NCBI RefSeq assembly: GCF_015710975.1
Contig: NZ_CP049783.1
Location: 4,755,501 to 4,819,500 of the forward strand
Origin: Paenibacillus polymyxa
GTDB taxonomy: Bacteria > Bacillota > Bacilli > Paenibacillales > Paenibacillaceae
Direction: 5' to 3'
Length of the DNA stretch: 64,000 bases
The first letter of the stretch is position 1; the number at the start of each line of letters is the position of its first letter. Below, in pieces: positions 43,430 through 52,028 of the stretch. A model generated the notes under the pieces. It was not told the DNA's origin and searched no databases. It saw nothing but the letters and a program-made list of their open reading frames with translations. Both the position numbers and the translations under genes were made by a program.

Positions 43430-44821
43430 ATGGACTTATTTCGAAAAAAAACAGGACTGCTCTCGCACGAGGAAAGCAGATCTACAGGTCGCTTAAAGAG
43501 AACAATGGGGCCTTTTGATCTCACCATGCTAGGAGTAGGATGCATCATCGGGACAGGGATTTTTGTTATTACTGGCAAGGCAGCAGCAGAAAATGCAGGT
43601 CCCGGCTTGATGCTTTCTTTTGTTATTGCAGGGATTGCCTGCGTATTGGCAGCCTTGTGCTATGCAGAGCTTTCATCTACAGTTCCCGCGGCTGGGAGCG
43701 CTTATGCATATAGTTATATTGTTTTTGGAGAAGTTCTGGCCTGGGTACTAGGTTGGGACTTGATTCTGGAATATGGAGTGGCGGCCGCCTCTGTGAGTAG
43801 TGGCTGGTCTGCTTACTTTCAAGGCTTGCTGGCCGGATTTGATATACATCTACCGTTAGCTTTAACCGCAGCCTTCGATTCGACCAAGGGGACCATTATT
43901 GATCTGCCAGCGGTGTGCATCATCATGCTCATCACACTGTTGCTTAGTCTCGGAGCCAAGGAAACGGTCCGATTCAATTTCATTATGGTTTGTGTCAAAG
44001 TCGGGGTCGTACTGCTATTTATTGGAATTGGAATCTTTTATGTTAAGCCTGCCAACTGGACACCGTTCTTGCCTTATGGATTTTCTGGTGTATTGAGTGC
44101 TGCGGCAATCGTATTTTTTGCTTATCTAGGCTTTGATGCTATCTCAACTGCTGCTGAAGAGGTACGCAATCCGCAACGGAACATGCCCATCGGCATTATT
44201 TCCTCTTTAGCGATCTGCACGATATTGTATATTGCCGTTTCAGTTGTGTTAACGGGAATGGTACCTTATACGCAGTTGGGCGTTAGTGATCCGGTTGCGT
44301 TTGCTCTCCGCTTTATTCATCAGGATTTTGTAGCTGGATTAATTTCAGTTGGTGCGATTGCAGGGATGACGACCGTTTTGCTGGTGCTGTTGTACGGCCA
44401 GACACGATTAATTTTTTCTATGTCACGAGATGGTCTTTTACCCGTTTTTCTTTCTAAGATAAATGCCAAAACTCAAACACCGATTCGAAGCACATGGCTG
44501 GTGGGTAGCATTATCGCATTGGCAAGTGGTTTGTTCCCGTTACATGCACTGACCAACTTGACGAGTATTGGAACCCTGTTCGCTTTTGCTGTAGTTTCGG
44601 TTGGGGTCATCGTTTTGCGGAAGACACGACCAGATTTAAAAAGAGGGTTTACCGTACCATGGGTTCCGTTACTTCCGCTACTGAGTGCTTTGGTTTGCAT
44701 CGGTCTGATGCTTCAGCTTCATATCAGCACCTGGATCGGATTTATCGTGTGGCTACTGCTTGGATTACTGATTTATTTCTTTTATGGATATCACAAAAGT
44801 TTGTTGAATCATAAATCCTAA
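43430..44821 (+). CDS. Amino acid permease (APC superfamily, YfnA-like)
   Basis: Membrane amino acid transporter of 463 residues with about twelve helices. The first helix has GVGCIIGTGIFVITGKAA, the APC substrate-binding break, and FFAYLGFDAISTAAEEVRNPQRNMP (core GFDAISTAAEEV) is the cationic amino acid transporter hallmark. The substrate is unknown. Single gene; ATG follows AAAGAGGATTAGGAAT. Confidence 0.9.
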   Translation: MDLFRKKTGLLSHEESRSTGRLKRTMGPFDLTMLGVGCIIGTGIFVITGKAAAENAGPGLMLSFVIAGIACVLAALCYAELSSTVPAAGSAYAYSYIVFGEVLAWVLGWDLILEYGVAAASVSSGWSAYFQGLLAGFDIHLPLALTAAFDSTKGTIIDLPAVCIIMLITLLLSLGAKETVRFNFIMVCVKVGVVLLFIGIGIFYVKPANWTPFLPYGFSGVLSAAAIVFFAYLGFDAISTAAEEVRNPQRNMPIGIISSLAICTILYIAVSVVLTGMVPYTQLGVSDPVAFALRFIHQDFVAGLISVGAIAGMTTVLLVLLYGQTRLIFSMSRDGLLPVFLSKINAKTQTPIRSTWLVGSIIALASGLFPLHALTNLTSIGTLFAFAVVSVGVIVLRKTRPDLKRGFTVPWVPLLPLLSALVCIGLMLQLHISTWIGFIVWLLLGLLIYFFYGYHKSLLNHKS

Positions 44822-44833
44822 ACAATATTAGTA

Positions 44834-44880
44834 TGAAAAAAGCCGGCATTCTTCAATTTGTGAAGGAGCCGGTTTTTTTT
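44834..44880 (+). terminator. Terminator after amino acid permease gene
   Basis: AAAGCCGGC / GCCGGTTTT with inner CTTCA/TGAAG and T8. Confidence 0.9.
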
Positions 44881-44984
44881 GTCATTACGCGAAAAGTGTC
44901 ACATAGGGGTGTTTATGGTATAATTCTGTTTCAGATAAGCTTTTGGCACGTGATTACCGCATGCCATCGAGGGAGGATTTTGAT

Positions 44985-46235
44985 ATGAAACTGCGCTGGC
45001 GTGCGCTCTTGGGAGGAGTAATGCTATTGACGGGCATCCTGCTAACTGCCTGTTCTGCTGAACCCCCAAAAACTGTAACTAAACCTCCGATTGAGGAACC
45101 AGATGACCAGGGACAAACGATAACTATTAATCCGCCGGGAACCCCAAAGGCTGGCGATCCAAACGCCAAATATGTAGTACAGACACGAATCGCGGATTTT
45201 CATTTAATCGATAACAATAAAGGGTTGGTTTGGGGAGTTACCCATAATGAGCTTCGACTTTATGATACCCATGATGGTGGGAAAACATGGAATAATATTT
45301 CTCCTTCTGAAAACGTCCAATTTCAAGACAAGCTTGAATATGGCAAGGATATCAGTTTCACAGATTCACGTCACGGTTGGGTCGTCCGCCAAAATTTGGA
45401 CCAAACAGCAACAGTCATTCTAAGAACGGCAGATGGAGGGCAGAGCTGGGATGTTTCAGCGCTACCTAGCGGAGACCATGTAAGCTCGATTCAATATGTA
45501 AATCCAACCATAGGCTGGATCATGGCTTATACAAAACTGAATGAGCAGGATCAACAAAAAATGTTGTATCACACCACGGACGGAGGAGCCACGTGGAATA
45601 AAGTTGCGCAAAGTTCTGGTATGACTTCCAACAAATCAGGCTCAGGTTTACCCGATCAAGGCAGTATGGCGGGAATGAGCTTTTCTTCCAACAATCAGGG
45701 TTTTGTGGCGATTAACGTGGACAATAGCGTGAAGTTGTATAAAACTTCGAATCAAGGGAAAACGTGGACTCCAGTCGCTAACAGCATGCAAGGGTGCCCT
45801 CAGGCTAAGGCAGAAGCTCAGCAGTCTCTTAAAGGTAACAGTTCCTCATACTGGATTCCGGTTTTCTGCTATGGGGATAACGGTACCAAATATAACGGGC
45901 TGTTTACGAATAATACAGGAACACAATGGAATGATGTGCCATTGGGTCTGAGTAGCAATAATAATTCTATAACTCCTGGGCGTACCTTTCTAAGCGATAA
46001 AGAAGGATGGGTTATAACCATAAACGGAATGAGCCGTACAATAGATGGAGGCAAGACGTGGACAAGTCTCAAAGGCAACAAGGTGCTGCCTTCGAAGCTA
46101 AAAGACTACCCACGATCAGTCAAGCTGCGTTTTGCTTCTTCATCGGTAGGTTGGCTGCTTTTGGAACGACTCGACGACAAGAAATCACTGCTGTTAAAAA
46201 CAACAGATGGTGGTGCAAACTGGAGAATTTTATAA
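44985..46235 (+). CDS. YCF48/BNR-repeat lipoprotein
   Basis: Extracellular lipoprotein of 416 residues predicted to fold as a beta-propeller. Signal peptide with lipobox LLTAC (Cys about residue 24). At least six repeats of the form DGGxTW (DGGKTWN, DGGQSWD, DGGATWN, NQGKTWT, DGGKTWT, DGGANWR) separated by SxxxGW motifs such as SRHGWVV and NPTIGWIM. Relatives include the photosystem factor YCF48 and BNR sialidase-like proteins, but no catalytic residues are recognised. The ATG at 44985 is preferred for its GGGAGGATTTTGAT ribosome site. Function unknown. Confidence 0.85.
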   Translation: MKLRWRALLGGVMLLTGILLTACSAEPPKTVTKPPIEEPDDQGQTITINPPGTPKAGDPNAKYVVQTRIADFHLIDNNKGLVWGVTHNELRLYDTHDGGKTWNNISPSENVQFQDKLEYGKDISFTDSRHGWVVRQNLDQTATVILRTADGGQSWDVSALPSGDHVSSIQYVNPTIGWIMAYTKLNEQDQQKMLYHTTDGGATWNKVAQSSGMTSNKSGSGLPDQGSMAGMSFSSNNQGFVAINVDNSVKLYKTSNQGKTWTPVANSMQGCPQAKAEAQQSLKGNSSSYWIPVFCYGDNGTKYNGLFTNNTGTQWNDVPLGLSSNNNSITPGRTFLSDKEGWVITINGMSRTIDGGKTWTSLKGNKVLPSKLKDYPRSVKLRFASSSVGWLLLERLDDKKSLLLKTTDGGANWRIL

Positions 46236-46252
46236 TCACGATAAAGGTGATT

Positions 46253-46286
46253 GCCCTGGGATGTCTTCCCAGGGCGTTTTATTTTT
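46253..46286 (+). terminator. Terminator after YCF48-like gene
   Basis: GCCCTGGGA / TCCCAGGGC, 9 pairs, then GTTTTATTTTT. Confidence 0.9.
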
Positions 46287-46387
46287 AAAAAATTTAAATT
46301 TTATACGACGACATGTGAAAAAAATCACAAACTAACAAATGAGCCACTGTTATACTAAACCTGTAAACAACGATAGGAGTGATAATC

Positions 46388-46570
46388 ATGAGAGCGAATC
46401 AGGATCATATGTTAACCCAATACTACCTTCAATTTTGCTACACTTGTCAGGATGCCTACGGTTGCACGACGGAAGAGGACTGCAAGCAATGCGCAGAGCG
46501 TTACGCCGAAGAAGAAGATCATGAAGTTCTGGATGAAACACAACGTTATCTCCAGCTTGTACATGTGTAA
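46388..46570 (+). CDS. Small cysteine-rich protein (60 residues)
   Basis: Short conserved-looking protein with CYTC (residues 17-20 approximately), a further Cys, then CKQC, a spacing compatible with a small zinc site; the C-terminal half is acidic. The ATG follows TAGGAGTGATAATC at good spacing; a GTG nine bases earlier is less likely. No known family recognised. A hairpin follows at 46603. Function unknown. Confidence 0.65.
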   Translation: MRANQDHMLTQYYLQFCYTCQDAYGCTTEEDCKQCAERYAEEEDHEVLDETQRYLQLVHV

Positions 46571-46602
46571 ATCGATGAGCCATTCTGATATCGCCATATC
46601 TT

Positions 46603-46631
46603 GAGCCTCCCGGATTAATCCGTGGAGGCTC
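46603..46631. terminator. Hairpin after the Cys-rich protein gene
   Basis: GAGCCTCC / GGAGGCTC with inner palindrome CGGATTAATCCG; only a weak T-rich tail, so terminator function is uncertain. Confidence 0.45.
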
Positions 46632-46758
46632 TTGGCGTTCTTGAGGGTTGCTATCAAATTTGGGCAGCAACATACATATACTGTTATAGAAGGCTTGAGG
46701 CAGGTCAGGATGCCCAGTGGTTTCCCTGTGGAATGCCTGGCGGAGAGGAGTGCGGTGC

Positions 46759-47154
46759 ATGGGATTTGAGTCATTATGGATGTTCGATTGGCTGGGTACG
46801 GTATTGCCCGTATTTTTCGTAGTTGTGTTGGGTATTGTCGTGTTGTCTGCGGGCAGGGAAGTCATGGAATGGAGCCGGAACAAGCGGCAGCCTGTGTTGA
46901 CGGTGGGTTCCCGCATTACGGCCAGAAGGATACATCTCCAACAGAGGCGCCAAGAGGAACAAGGGAGTCGTACCTATACTTTCTATTATGTAACCTTTGA
47001 AGTGGAGAGTGGCGACCGGATGGAGTTCAAGGTATCAGGGGAAGAATATGGTCAATGTGCTGAAGGGGATGAGGGACGGCTTACTTTTCAAGGTACAAGG
47101 TATATCGGGTTTCAGCGTCTTAATCGTTATAGCTTGGAGCAGGTTAAAATGTAG
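46759..47154 (+). CDS. DUF2500 family membrane protein
   Basis: 131-residue protein with one N-terminal membrane helix (VLPVFFVVVLGIVVLS) followed by NKRQPVLTV and the soluble domain YYVTFEVESGDRMEF, VSGEEYG, LTFQGTRYIGF, which is the DUF2500 pattern as I know it. Function unknown; predicted to be anchored with the domain facing one side of the membrane. The ATG at 46759 follows GGAGAGGAGTGCGGTGC; an earlier in-frame ATG at 46717 has no ribosome site. Confidence 0.8.
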   Translation: MGFESLWMFDWLGTVLPVFFVVVLGIVVLSAGREVMEWSRNKRQPVLTVGSRITARRIHLQQRRQEEQGSRTYTFYYVTFEVESGDRMEFKVSGEEYGQCAEGDEGRLTFQGTRYIGFQRLNRYSLEQVKM

Positions 47155-47166
47155 GATTCAGTCAAA

Positions 47167-47230
47167 AACATTCATGCTCATTTACAGCCTTCTGCGAGGA
47201 GCCAGGGTAGGGGGCTGTGAATGTTTCTTG
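47167..47230 (+). terminator. Possible terminator after DUF2500 gene
   Basis: AACATTCA...ACAGCC pairs with GGCTGT..GAATGTT, with a large loop, followed by TTTCTTG. Confidence 0.45.
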
Positions 47231-47288
47231 TACGGCACATTTTGGTACATATATACTAAAACAGAGTAGTTCAGAGGAGGAATAAGTC

Positions 47289-48040
47289 GTGTCATTTGAA
47301 GGACAAGTTGTTATTGTAACAGGAGCGGCGCATGGCATCGGGAAAGAGGTCGCTTTTGCCTATGCTGCTCAGGGTGCCAAAGTTGTATTTGCTGACTACA
47401 ATGAGGAAGAGGGCGCCGCAGCCGCTGCAGCAGCCCGGAACGAGGGTCATCAGGCTATTTTTATTCCTTGTGATGTGTGCGTAAGGAAGCAGATATTGTA
47501 GCGCTGATCCGTGCCACGGAAGAAGAATACGGTACAATTCATACGTTGATTAACAATGCAGGCGTATCCAGATGGAAATCTCCATATGAGTTAACCGTAG
47601 CAGAATGGGATGACATTCTGAATACAAACGTACGCAGTTGTTTTATTGCAACCAGAGAAGCGGCTAAGGTAATGAAGCGAAACGCAGAAGGGGGCTCAGT
47701 GGTTAATATGACCTCTACACGAGCTTTCATGTCAGAGCCGGATACAGAAGCCTACGCAGCATCCAAAGGAGCCATAGCAGCCCTTACACACGCGATGGCC
47801 ATATCGCTAGGAAAGGATAGGATTCAGGTCAATTGTATTAGTCCAGGATGGATTGAAACCGGGGATTACGAGCAATTGCGTGCGGAAGACCATCAACGGC
47901 ATCCGGCTGGGCGAGTAGGGACCCCTAAAGACATCGCACGAGCCTGTCTGTATTTAACACAACCCGGCAATGATTTTGTAACAGGCACGAATCTAGTGGT
48001 CGATGGTGGCATGACGCGTAAGATGATCTACGAGCCATGA
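47289..48040 (+). pseudogene. SDR family oxidoreductase, frameshifted
   Basis: A short-chain dehydrogenase of the 3-oxoacyl-ACP-reductase kind, split in two frames. Part 1 (47289-47501) has VTGAAHGIGKE and the strand VVFADYN; part 2 (47477-48040) has INNAGVSRW, catalytic YAASK and CISPGW with the normal C-terminus VTGTNLVVDGGM. The break lies at TGTGTG (47474-47479): removing one TG restores CDVRKEAD in a single frame of about 250 residues. Start GTG 47289 follows AGAGGAGGAATAAGTC. It is either a real slippage mutation or a sequence error; everything else in the gene is intact. Confidence 0.85.
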
Positions 48041-48159
48041 TAAAAGCCTAAATGAGTAGTCCCATTCATGGGGCTATTTTTTTATTTTCTGGACTGTCAC
48101 CTATTGGGCATTTGTACCATAGGATAGGGTATGTGAAGGAGAAGCAAGGAGGGGACGCG

Positions 48160-48582
48160 GTGGCTGTAATCAAGACCAACTCAGAGGATGTGAGGACCCT
48201 CGCCCGGCTGATGCGGGCTGAGGCTGAAGGTGAAGGCGAGTCTGGAATGCTCATGGTTGGCAATGTCGGTGTGAACCGAATTTTAGCCAATTGCCTAGAT
48301 TTCCAAGGGATACGCCTCATGAATGACATGGTGTTTCAAAGCCCCGGAGGTTTTGAAGCTACTCAGAAGGGGTATTTTTATCAGAGGGCCCGTGATCGGG
48401 ACATTCGACTTGCCCAGCGTGTAATCAATGGTGAAAAAATACGTCCAGCATCCAATGCATTATGGTTTTTCAGACCGGCTGGAGACTGCCCGGGTACCTG
48501 GTATAACCAGACCAATACCGGACGCTTTAAAGCCCATTGCTTTTTTAGCCCGACTGCACAGGACTGTCCTAATGTATATTAG
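48160..48582 (+). CDS. cwlJ: Spore cortex-lytic cell wall hydrolase CwlJ
   Basis: Degrades spore cortex peptidoglycan during germination. The 140-residue product (SleB/CwlJ hydrolase_2 family) begins MAVIKTNSEDVRTLARLM and has RAEAEGEGESGMLMVGNV with the catalytic Glu, FEATQKGYFYQRA, LWFFRP and CPGTWYNQ, matching Bacillus CwlJ along its length. The GTG at 48160 with AAGGAGGGGACGCG in front is the right start; the open frame upstream has no family similarity. Followed 58 bases later by gerQ, its partner in the spore coat. Confidence 0.93.
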   Translation: MAVIKTNSEDVRTLARLMRAEAEGEGESGMLMVGNVGVNRILANCLDFQGIRLMNDMVFQSPGGFEATQKGYFYQRARDRDIRLAQRVINGEKIRPASNALWFFRPAGDCPGTWYNQTNTGRFKAHCFFSPTAQDCPNVY

Positions 48583-48640
48583 ACACCTTTCAGGATGGCT
48601 TGAAGAATTAAAAATTAAAACCATTTTAGGAGGAATTTAA

Positions 48641-49096
48641 ATGATTTCACAGCAAGCTTACCGTCCCGTATCTTATGCTTCCGGCAATGGATATCCCGAA
48701 TGGCCAAGAGGAATGGCTCCAGCCGGAACCATGCAACCTATGACTGGCTTTCCACCTCAAGTAAGTAGTGGCAGCCCTATGACACCAACGGGTACGGTAG
48801 TGCAGGTTCAGACTCCTCAATACGAGCAATCATACATCGAGAATATTTTACGCTTGAACTTGGGCAAAACGGGAACTTTTTATATGACCTATGAAAATAA
48901 CCGAGAATGGAATGCTAAAATATTCAAAGGCATTCTGGAAGCAGCAGGTCGGGACCACATTATTATTAGTGATCCGGCGACAGGCAAACGGACCATTCTG
49001 CTGATGTTAAATCTGGATTATGCAACTTTTGATGAGCCATTGTTGTACCAATATCCCGGCGTCATCGGGAACCCGGGCGGATCTCCGGTTCGCTGA
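48641..49096 (+). CDS. gerQ: Spore coat protein GerQ
   Basis: Coat protein needed for CwlJ localisation and calcium-dipicolinate germination. 151 residues: a Pro/Gly/Gln/Met-rich N-terminal half and a conserved C-terminal domain YIENILRLNLGK, FYMTYENNREW, FKGILEAAGRDHIIISDP (core EAAGRDHIII), YLLMLNLDY-like ILLMLNLDYATFDE. The pair cwlJ-gerQ is the same as in Bacillus. ATG after AGGAGGAATTTAA. Transcription is expected in the mother cell, but no SigE promoter was identified with confidence. Confidence 0.92.
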   Translation: MISQQAYRPVSYASGNGYPEWPRGMAPAGTMQPMTGFPPQVSSGSPMTPTGTVVQVQTPQYEQSYIENILRLNLGKTGTFYMTYENNREWNAKIFKGILEAAGRDHIIISDPATGKRTILLMLNLDYATFDEPLLYQYPGVIGNPGGSPVR

Positions 49097-49116
49097 TGCC
49101 TTCATATATATGAGTT

Positions 49117-49150
49117 TACATCCTCTGCCAGACGGCAGGGGATGTATTTT
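49117..49150 (+). terminator. Terminator after gerQ
   Basis: TACATCC-CTGCC / GGCAG-GGATGTA with GACA-like loop, then TTTTG. Confidence 0.75.
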
Positions 49151-49452
49151 GTTTATATTCTTTCTCAAATATAGTTGCTTTCTTGGTGGTAAGAGGCGAA
49201 AATGAGAGCTTTTCGACCTAAATGATAGAGGGATTGATTTTTCTGACATTGCTTGTAGTTTGACTGTATAGAGTATAGTTATATAATTAAATATAAGCTG
49301 ATGAATGATTTAAACATTTATGCGGAATATGGCTTATGGAAGCCGGAAGGGGTGAATGTGTTGGGAAGTTGACGCTGCTTATGATGTGTTATCGTTCTGT
49401 CTATGATGAAAATATCCGAAGGAGGTGCGCCTGTCTGCCGTAATGACGGCTG
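49151..49452. other. Intergenic region before the CNNM/CBS protein gene
   Basis: About 300 bases, AT-rich in 49250-49320. No magnesium or manganese riboswitch motif recognised and no short gene supported. An AGGAGG at 49421 has no usable start in the frame of the downstream gene. Confidence 0.4.
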
Positions 49453-50787
49453 ATGGGGAGCATATTGAGTGACCCTTTACCGAGTATGTTTAACTTAATT
49501 ATTGTTTTTGCATTAGTATTATTGAATGGATTTTTTGTATCTGCGGAATTTGCCATGGTGAAGGTCAGGGGCAGCCGTATCGAAACCTTGGTGGAGGCGG
49601 GCAATAAAAAGGCCGTATACGCCGCCAATATGATACACAATTTGGACGCTTATTTGTCTGCCTGCCAATTGGGTATTACCTTAGCATCGTTGGGACTGGG
49701 ATGGATCGGAGAGCCGGCCATCGCACATTTGATTGAGCCTATATTTACTGCCGTTGGCTTGGGAGCGGTATACGTACACGGTACTGCCGTGGTGATTGCA
49801 TTTATTGTCATTACGATTCTGCATATTGTGTTGGGTGAATTGGCACCCAAAACGATAGCTATTCGTAAATCTGAGACTATTACACTGTATTCGGCCATGC
49901 TGATGACTTGGTTTTACAAGTTGATGTATCCATTCATATGGGCGTTGAATGGAATGGCGAACAGCCTGTTGCGTTTATTCCGTCTGGAGCCGGTATCCGA
50001 ATATGATGATTCCGCGCATACGGGGGATGAAATACGCATTCTGATGAAAGAAAGCAATAAGAGCGGACTAATTGATAATACGGAATTGGCGCTTGTTGAT
50101 AATATATTTGATTTTGCCGACACGACCGCCAGGGAAATCATGATTCCGCGCACGGAGATGATCTGTTTATACAGTAATGAGTCCACAGAAGAAAATCTCG
50201 CGATTGCAACGGAAAGCATGAGAACCCGTTATCCAATCTGCGCCGAAGATAAGGACCATATTATCGGCTTTATCCATATTAAAGATCTTCTACGTGCGAA
50301 CACGCTGGATACCCGTACGATGATTCGCCCGATTCTTGCTGTTCCTGAATCAACGCAAATTAGTGATCTGCTCAAACGCATGCAGCGTAGCAAGACGCAA
50401 ATTGCAATTTTGATTGATGAATACGGTGGCACATCGGGTATGGTAACATTGGAAGATATTATGGAAGAAATCGTCGGTGAAATTCAGGATGAGTTCGACC
50501 AAGAACGTCCGAGTTGTGAGCAGATTAATGACGAGGAATTTTCCATTGACGGTATGTTATTAATTGATGAAGTGAACGATCGTTTCGGGCTGGATCTTGA
50601 TCATGAGGATTATGATACAGTAGGGGGCTGGCTCTACTCACATGTAGAGGTTATCCCTCCACAGCCAGGTCAGTCTGTAGTGTTTGAAGGATGTATGTTC
50701 ATTGTAGAAGAAGTTGAAAACAAGCGGATTTCACGTATTCGGCTAATCAAACAGCCTATCATCGTGGAGGAAGCAGGAGTTTCATAA
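49453..50787 (+). CDS. Hemolysin C/CorC-like membrane protein (CNNM, CBS pair, CorC domain)
   Basis: 444-residue membrane protein of the CNNM/UPF0053 family, relatives of which transport or sense magnesium. N-terminal CNNM domain with four hydrophobic segments (LIIVFALVLLNGFFVSAEFA first), two CBS domains (MIPRTEMICLY and later RYPICAED; TQIAILIDEYGGTSGMVTLEDIMEEIVGEIQDE, core DEYGGTSGMV), and a C-terminal CorC_HlyC domain. The exact start is unclear: the ATG at 49453 has no ribosome site, while a TTG at 49465 has GGGGAG close upstream. Confidence 0.88.
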   Translation: MGSILSDPLPSMFNLIIVFALVLLNGFFVSAEFAMVKVRGSRIETLVEAGNKKAVYAANMIHNLDAYLSACQLGITLASLGLGWIGEPAIAHLIEPIFTAVGLGAVYVHGTAVVIAFIVITILHIVLGELAPKTIAIRKSETITLYSAMLMTWFYKLMYPFIWALNGMANSLLRLFRLEPVSEYDDSAHTGDEIRILMKESNKSGLIDNTELALVDNIFDFADTTAREIMIPRTEMICLYSNESTEENLAIATESMRTRYPICAEDKDHIIGFIHIKDLLRANTLDTRTMIRPILAVPESTQISDLLKRMQRSKTQIAILIDEYGGTSGMVTLEDIMEEIVGEIQDEFDQERPSCEQINDEEFSIDGMLLIDEVNDRFGLDLDHEDYDTVGGWLYSHVEVIPPQPGQSVVFEGCMFIVEEVENKRISRIRLIKQPIIVEEAGVS

Positions 50788-50801
50788 TGGAATAAATATG
50801 G

Positions 50802-50836
50802 AAAGCGACCTTTAATGATGTGGGGTCGCTTTTTAA
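50802..50836 (+). terminator. Terminator after CNNM/CBS gene
   Basis: AAAGCGACC / GGTCGCTTT, then T run. Confidence 0.88.
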
Positions 50837-50884
50837 TTTGTCTTCTTTACATAAAGGATGTGAATTGATATGATATCTGTGTTA

Positions 50885-50918
50885 TTGTCAACCTATTATA
50901 TAATTATTAAGTTGACAA
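50885..50918 (+). promoter_or_regulatory. BirA operator of bioB
   Basis: TTGTCAAC and GTTGACAA, perfect inverted repeats with an 18-base AT-rich spacer, the geometry of the biotin operator bound by BirA. It lies 70 bases before bioB, so biotin should repress it. Confidence 0.85.
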
Positions 50919-50987
50919 TAAAGTGGATTTCCTTACGGTAAAAATCTCATCTGCTTACATAACCATCTAAATGAGGGAGGATGAAGT

Positions 50988-51995
50988 ATGAATTTATTCA
51001 ATAAGGCTGTAAATTGGGACTCATTAGCTGAAAAAGCGATACATTTCAGCAATCTGACGCTGGAAGAAGGCACGGCGGTACTGGAAGCGGACGATGTGGA
51101 AATATTACCGATTATGCAAGCTGCATTTCAGGTAAGGCATCATTTTTACGGAAAAAAAGTAAAGCTCAATATGATCATGAACGCCAAAAGTGGTCTGTGC
51201 CCGGAGGATTGTGGTTATTGCTCACAATCCATCGTTTCTACGGCACCTGTCAGCAAGTATAGTATGCTAGATAAGGAATCATTGTTGGCTGGGGCAAGGG
51301 AAGCCCTAGCACGAAAAGCGGGGACATATTGCATTGTAGCTTCCGGCAAAGGTCCGACAGATCGGGAGCTGGATCAGGTGATTGATGCTGTACAAGAAAT
51401 TAGTCGTACCATGCCGCTCAAAATTTGCGCTTGCTTGGGGATTCTCAAGGGAGATCAAGCACAGCGATTGGCAGATGCTGGGGTACACCGTTACAATCAT
51501 AATTTAAATACAAGCAAAGCCAACTATCCCTCGATTACGACCACACATACATATGACCAACGCATCGAAACTGTGAAAATGGCTCAATCACACGGAATGT
51601 CTCCATGCTCTGGCGTTATTATCGGTATGGGGGAGACGAATGAGGAAATCGTTCACATGGCTTATGCCTTACGAGAGTTGGATGCCGACTCTATTCCGAT
51701 TAATTTCCTGAATCCAATCCCCGGAACCCCTTTGGGAGAAGCACAGCGGATCTCGCCGATCCAAGCTTTAAAGGTGTTGGCACTGTTTCGGTTCATCTGT
51801 CCATCCAAAGAAATACGCGTCGCAGGCGGAAGGGAATTGAATTTACGCTCATTACAACCGCTATCCCTTTATGCAGCAAATTCGATTTTTGTAGGAGATT
51901 ATTTAACGACAGCAGGCCAAGAAGTTACCGCTGATCATCAAATGATAGAAGATTTTGGCTTTGAAATTGAGATGTGTGCCCTTTCAGCCGTATAA
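50988..51995 (+). CDS. bioB: Biotin synthase BioB
   Basis: Radical SAM enzyme that inserts sulfur into dethiobiotin. The 335-residue protein has the 4Fe-4S motif CPEDCGYC (residues about 70-77), KICACLGIL, YNHNLNTS and GVIIGMGETNEE, all family marks. No other biotin gene is nearby, so it stands alone. The upstream BirA operator fits a biotin-repressed unit. The start follows GAGGGAGGATGAAGT. Ends 33 bases before gldA with no terminator, so some read-through is possible. Confidence 0.95.
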   Translation: MNLFNKAVNWDSLAEKAIHFSNLTLEEGTAVLEADDVEILPIMQAAFQVRHHFYGKKVKLNMIMNAKSGLCPEDCGYCSQSIVSTAPVSKYSMLDKESLLAGAREALARKAGTYCIVASGKGPTDRELDQVIDAVQEISRTMPLKICACLGILKGDQAQRLADAGVHRYNHNLNTSKANYPSITTTHTYDQRIETVKMAQSHGMSPCSGVIIGMGETNEEIVHMAYALRELDADSIPINFLNPIPGTPLGEAQRISPIQALKVLALFRFICPSKEIRVAGGRELNLRSLQPLSLYAANSIFVGDYLTTAGQEVTADHQMIEDFGFEIEMCALSAV

Positions 51996-52028
51996 TAGAG
52001 ATTGTACAAACATGGAAGGGAGAGTTGA

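Noticed and set aside
49250..49452. Magnesium or manganese riboswitch before the CNNM/CBS gene
   Set aside because: None of the conserved M-box or yybP-ykoY segments could be found.
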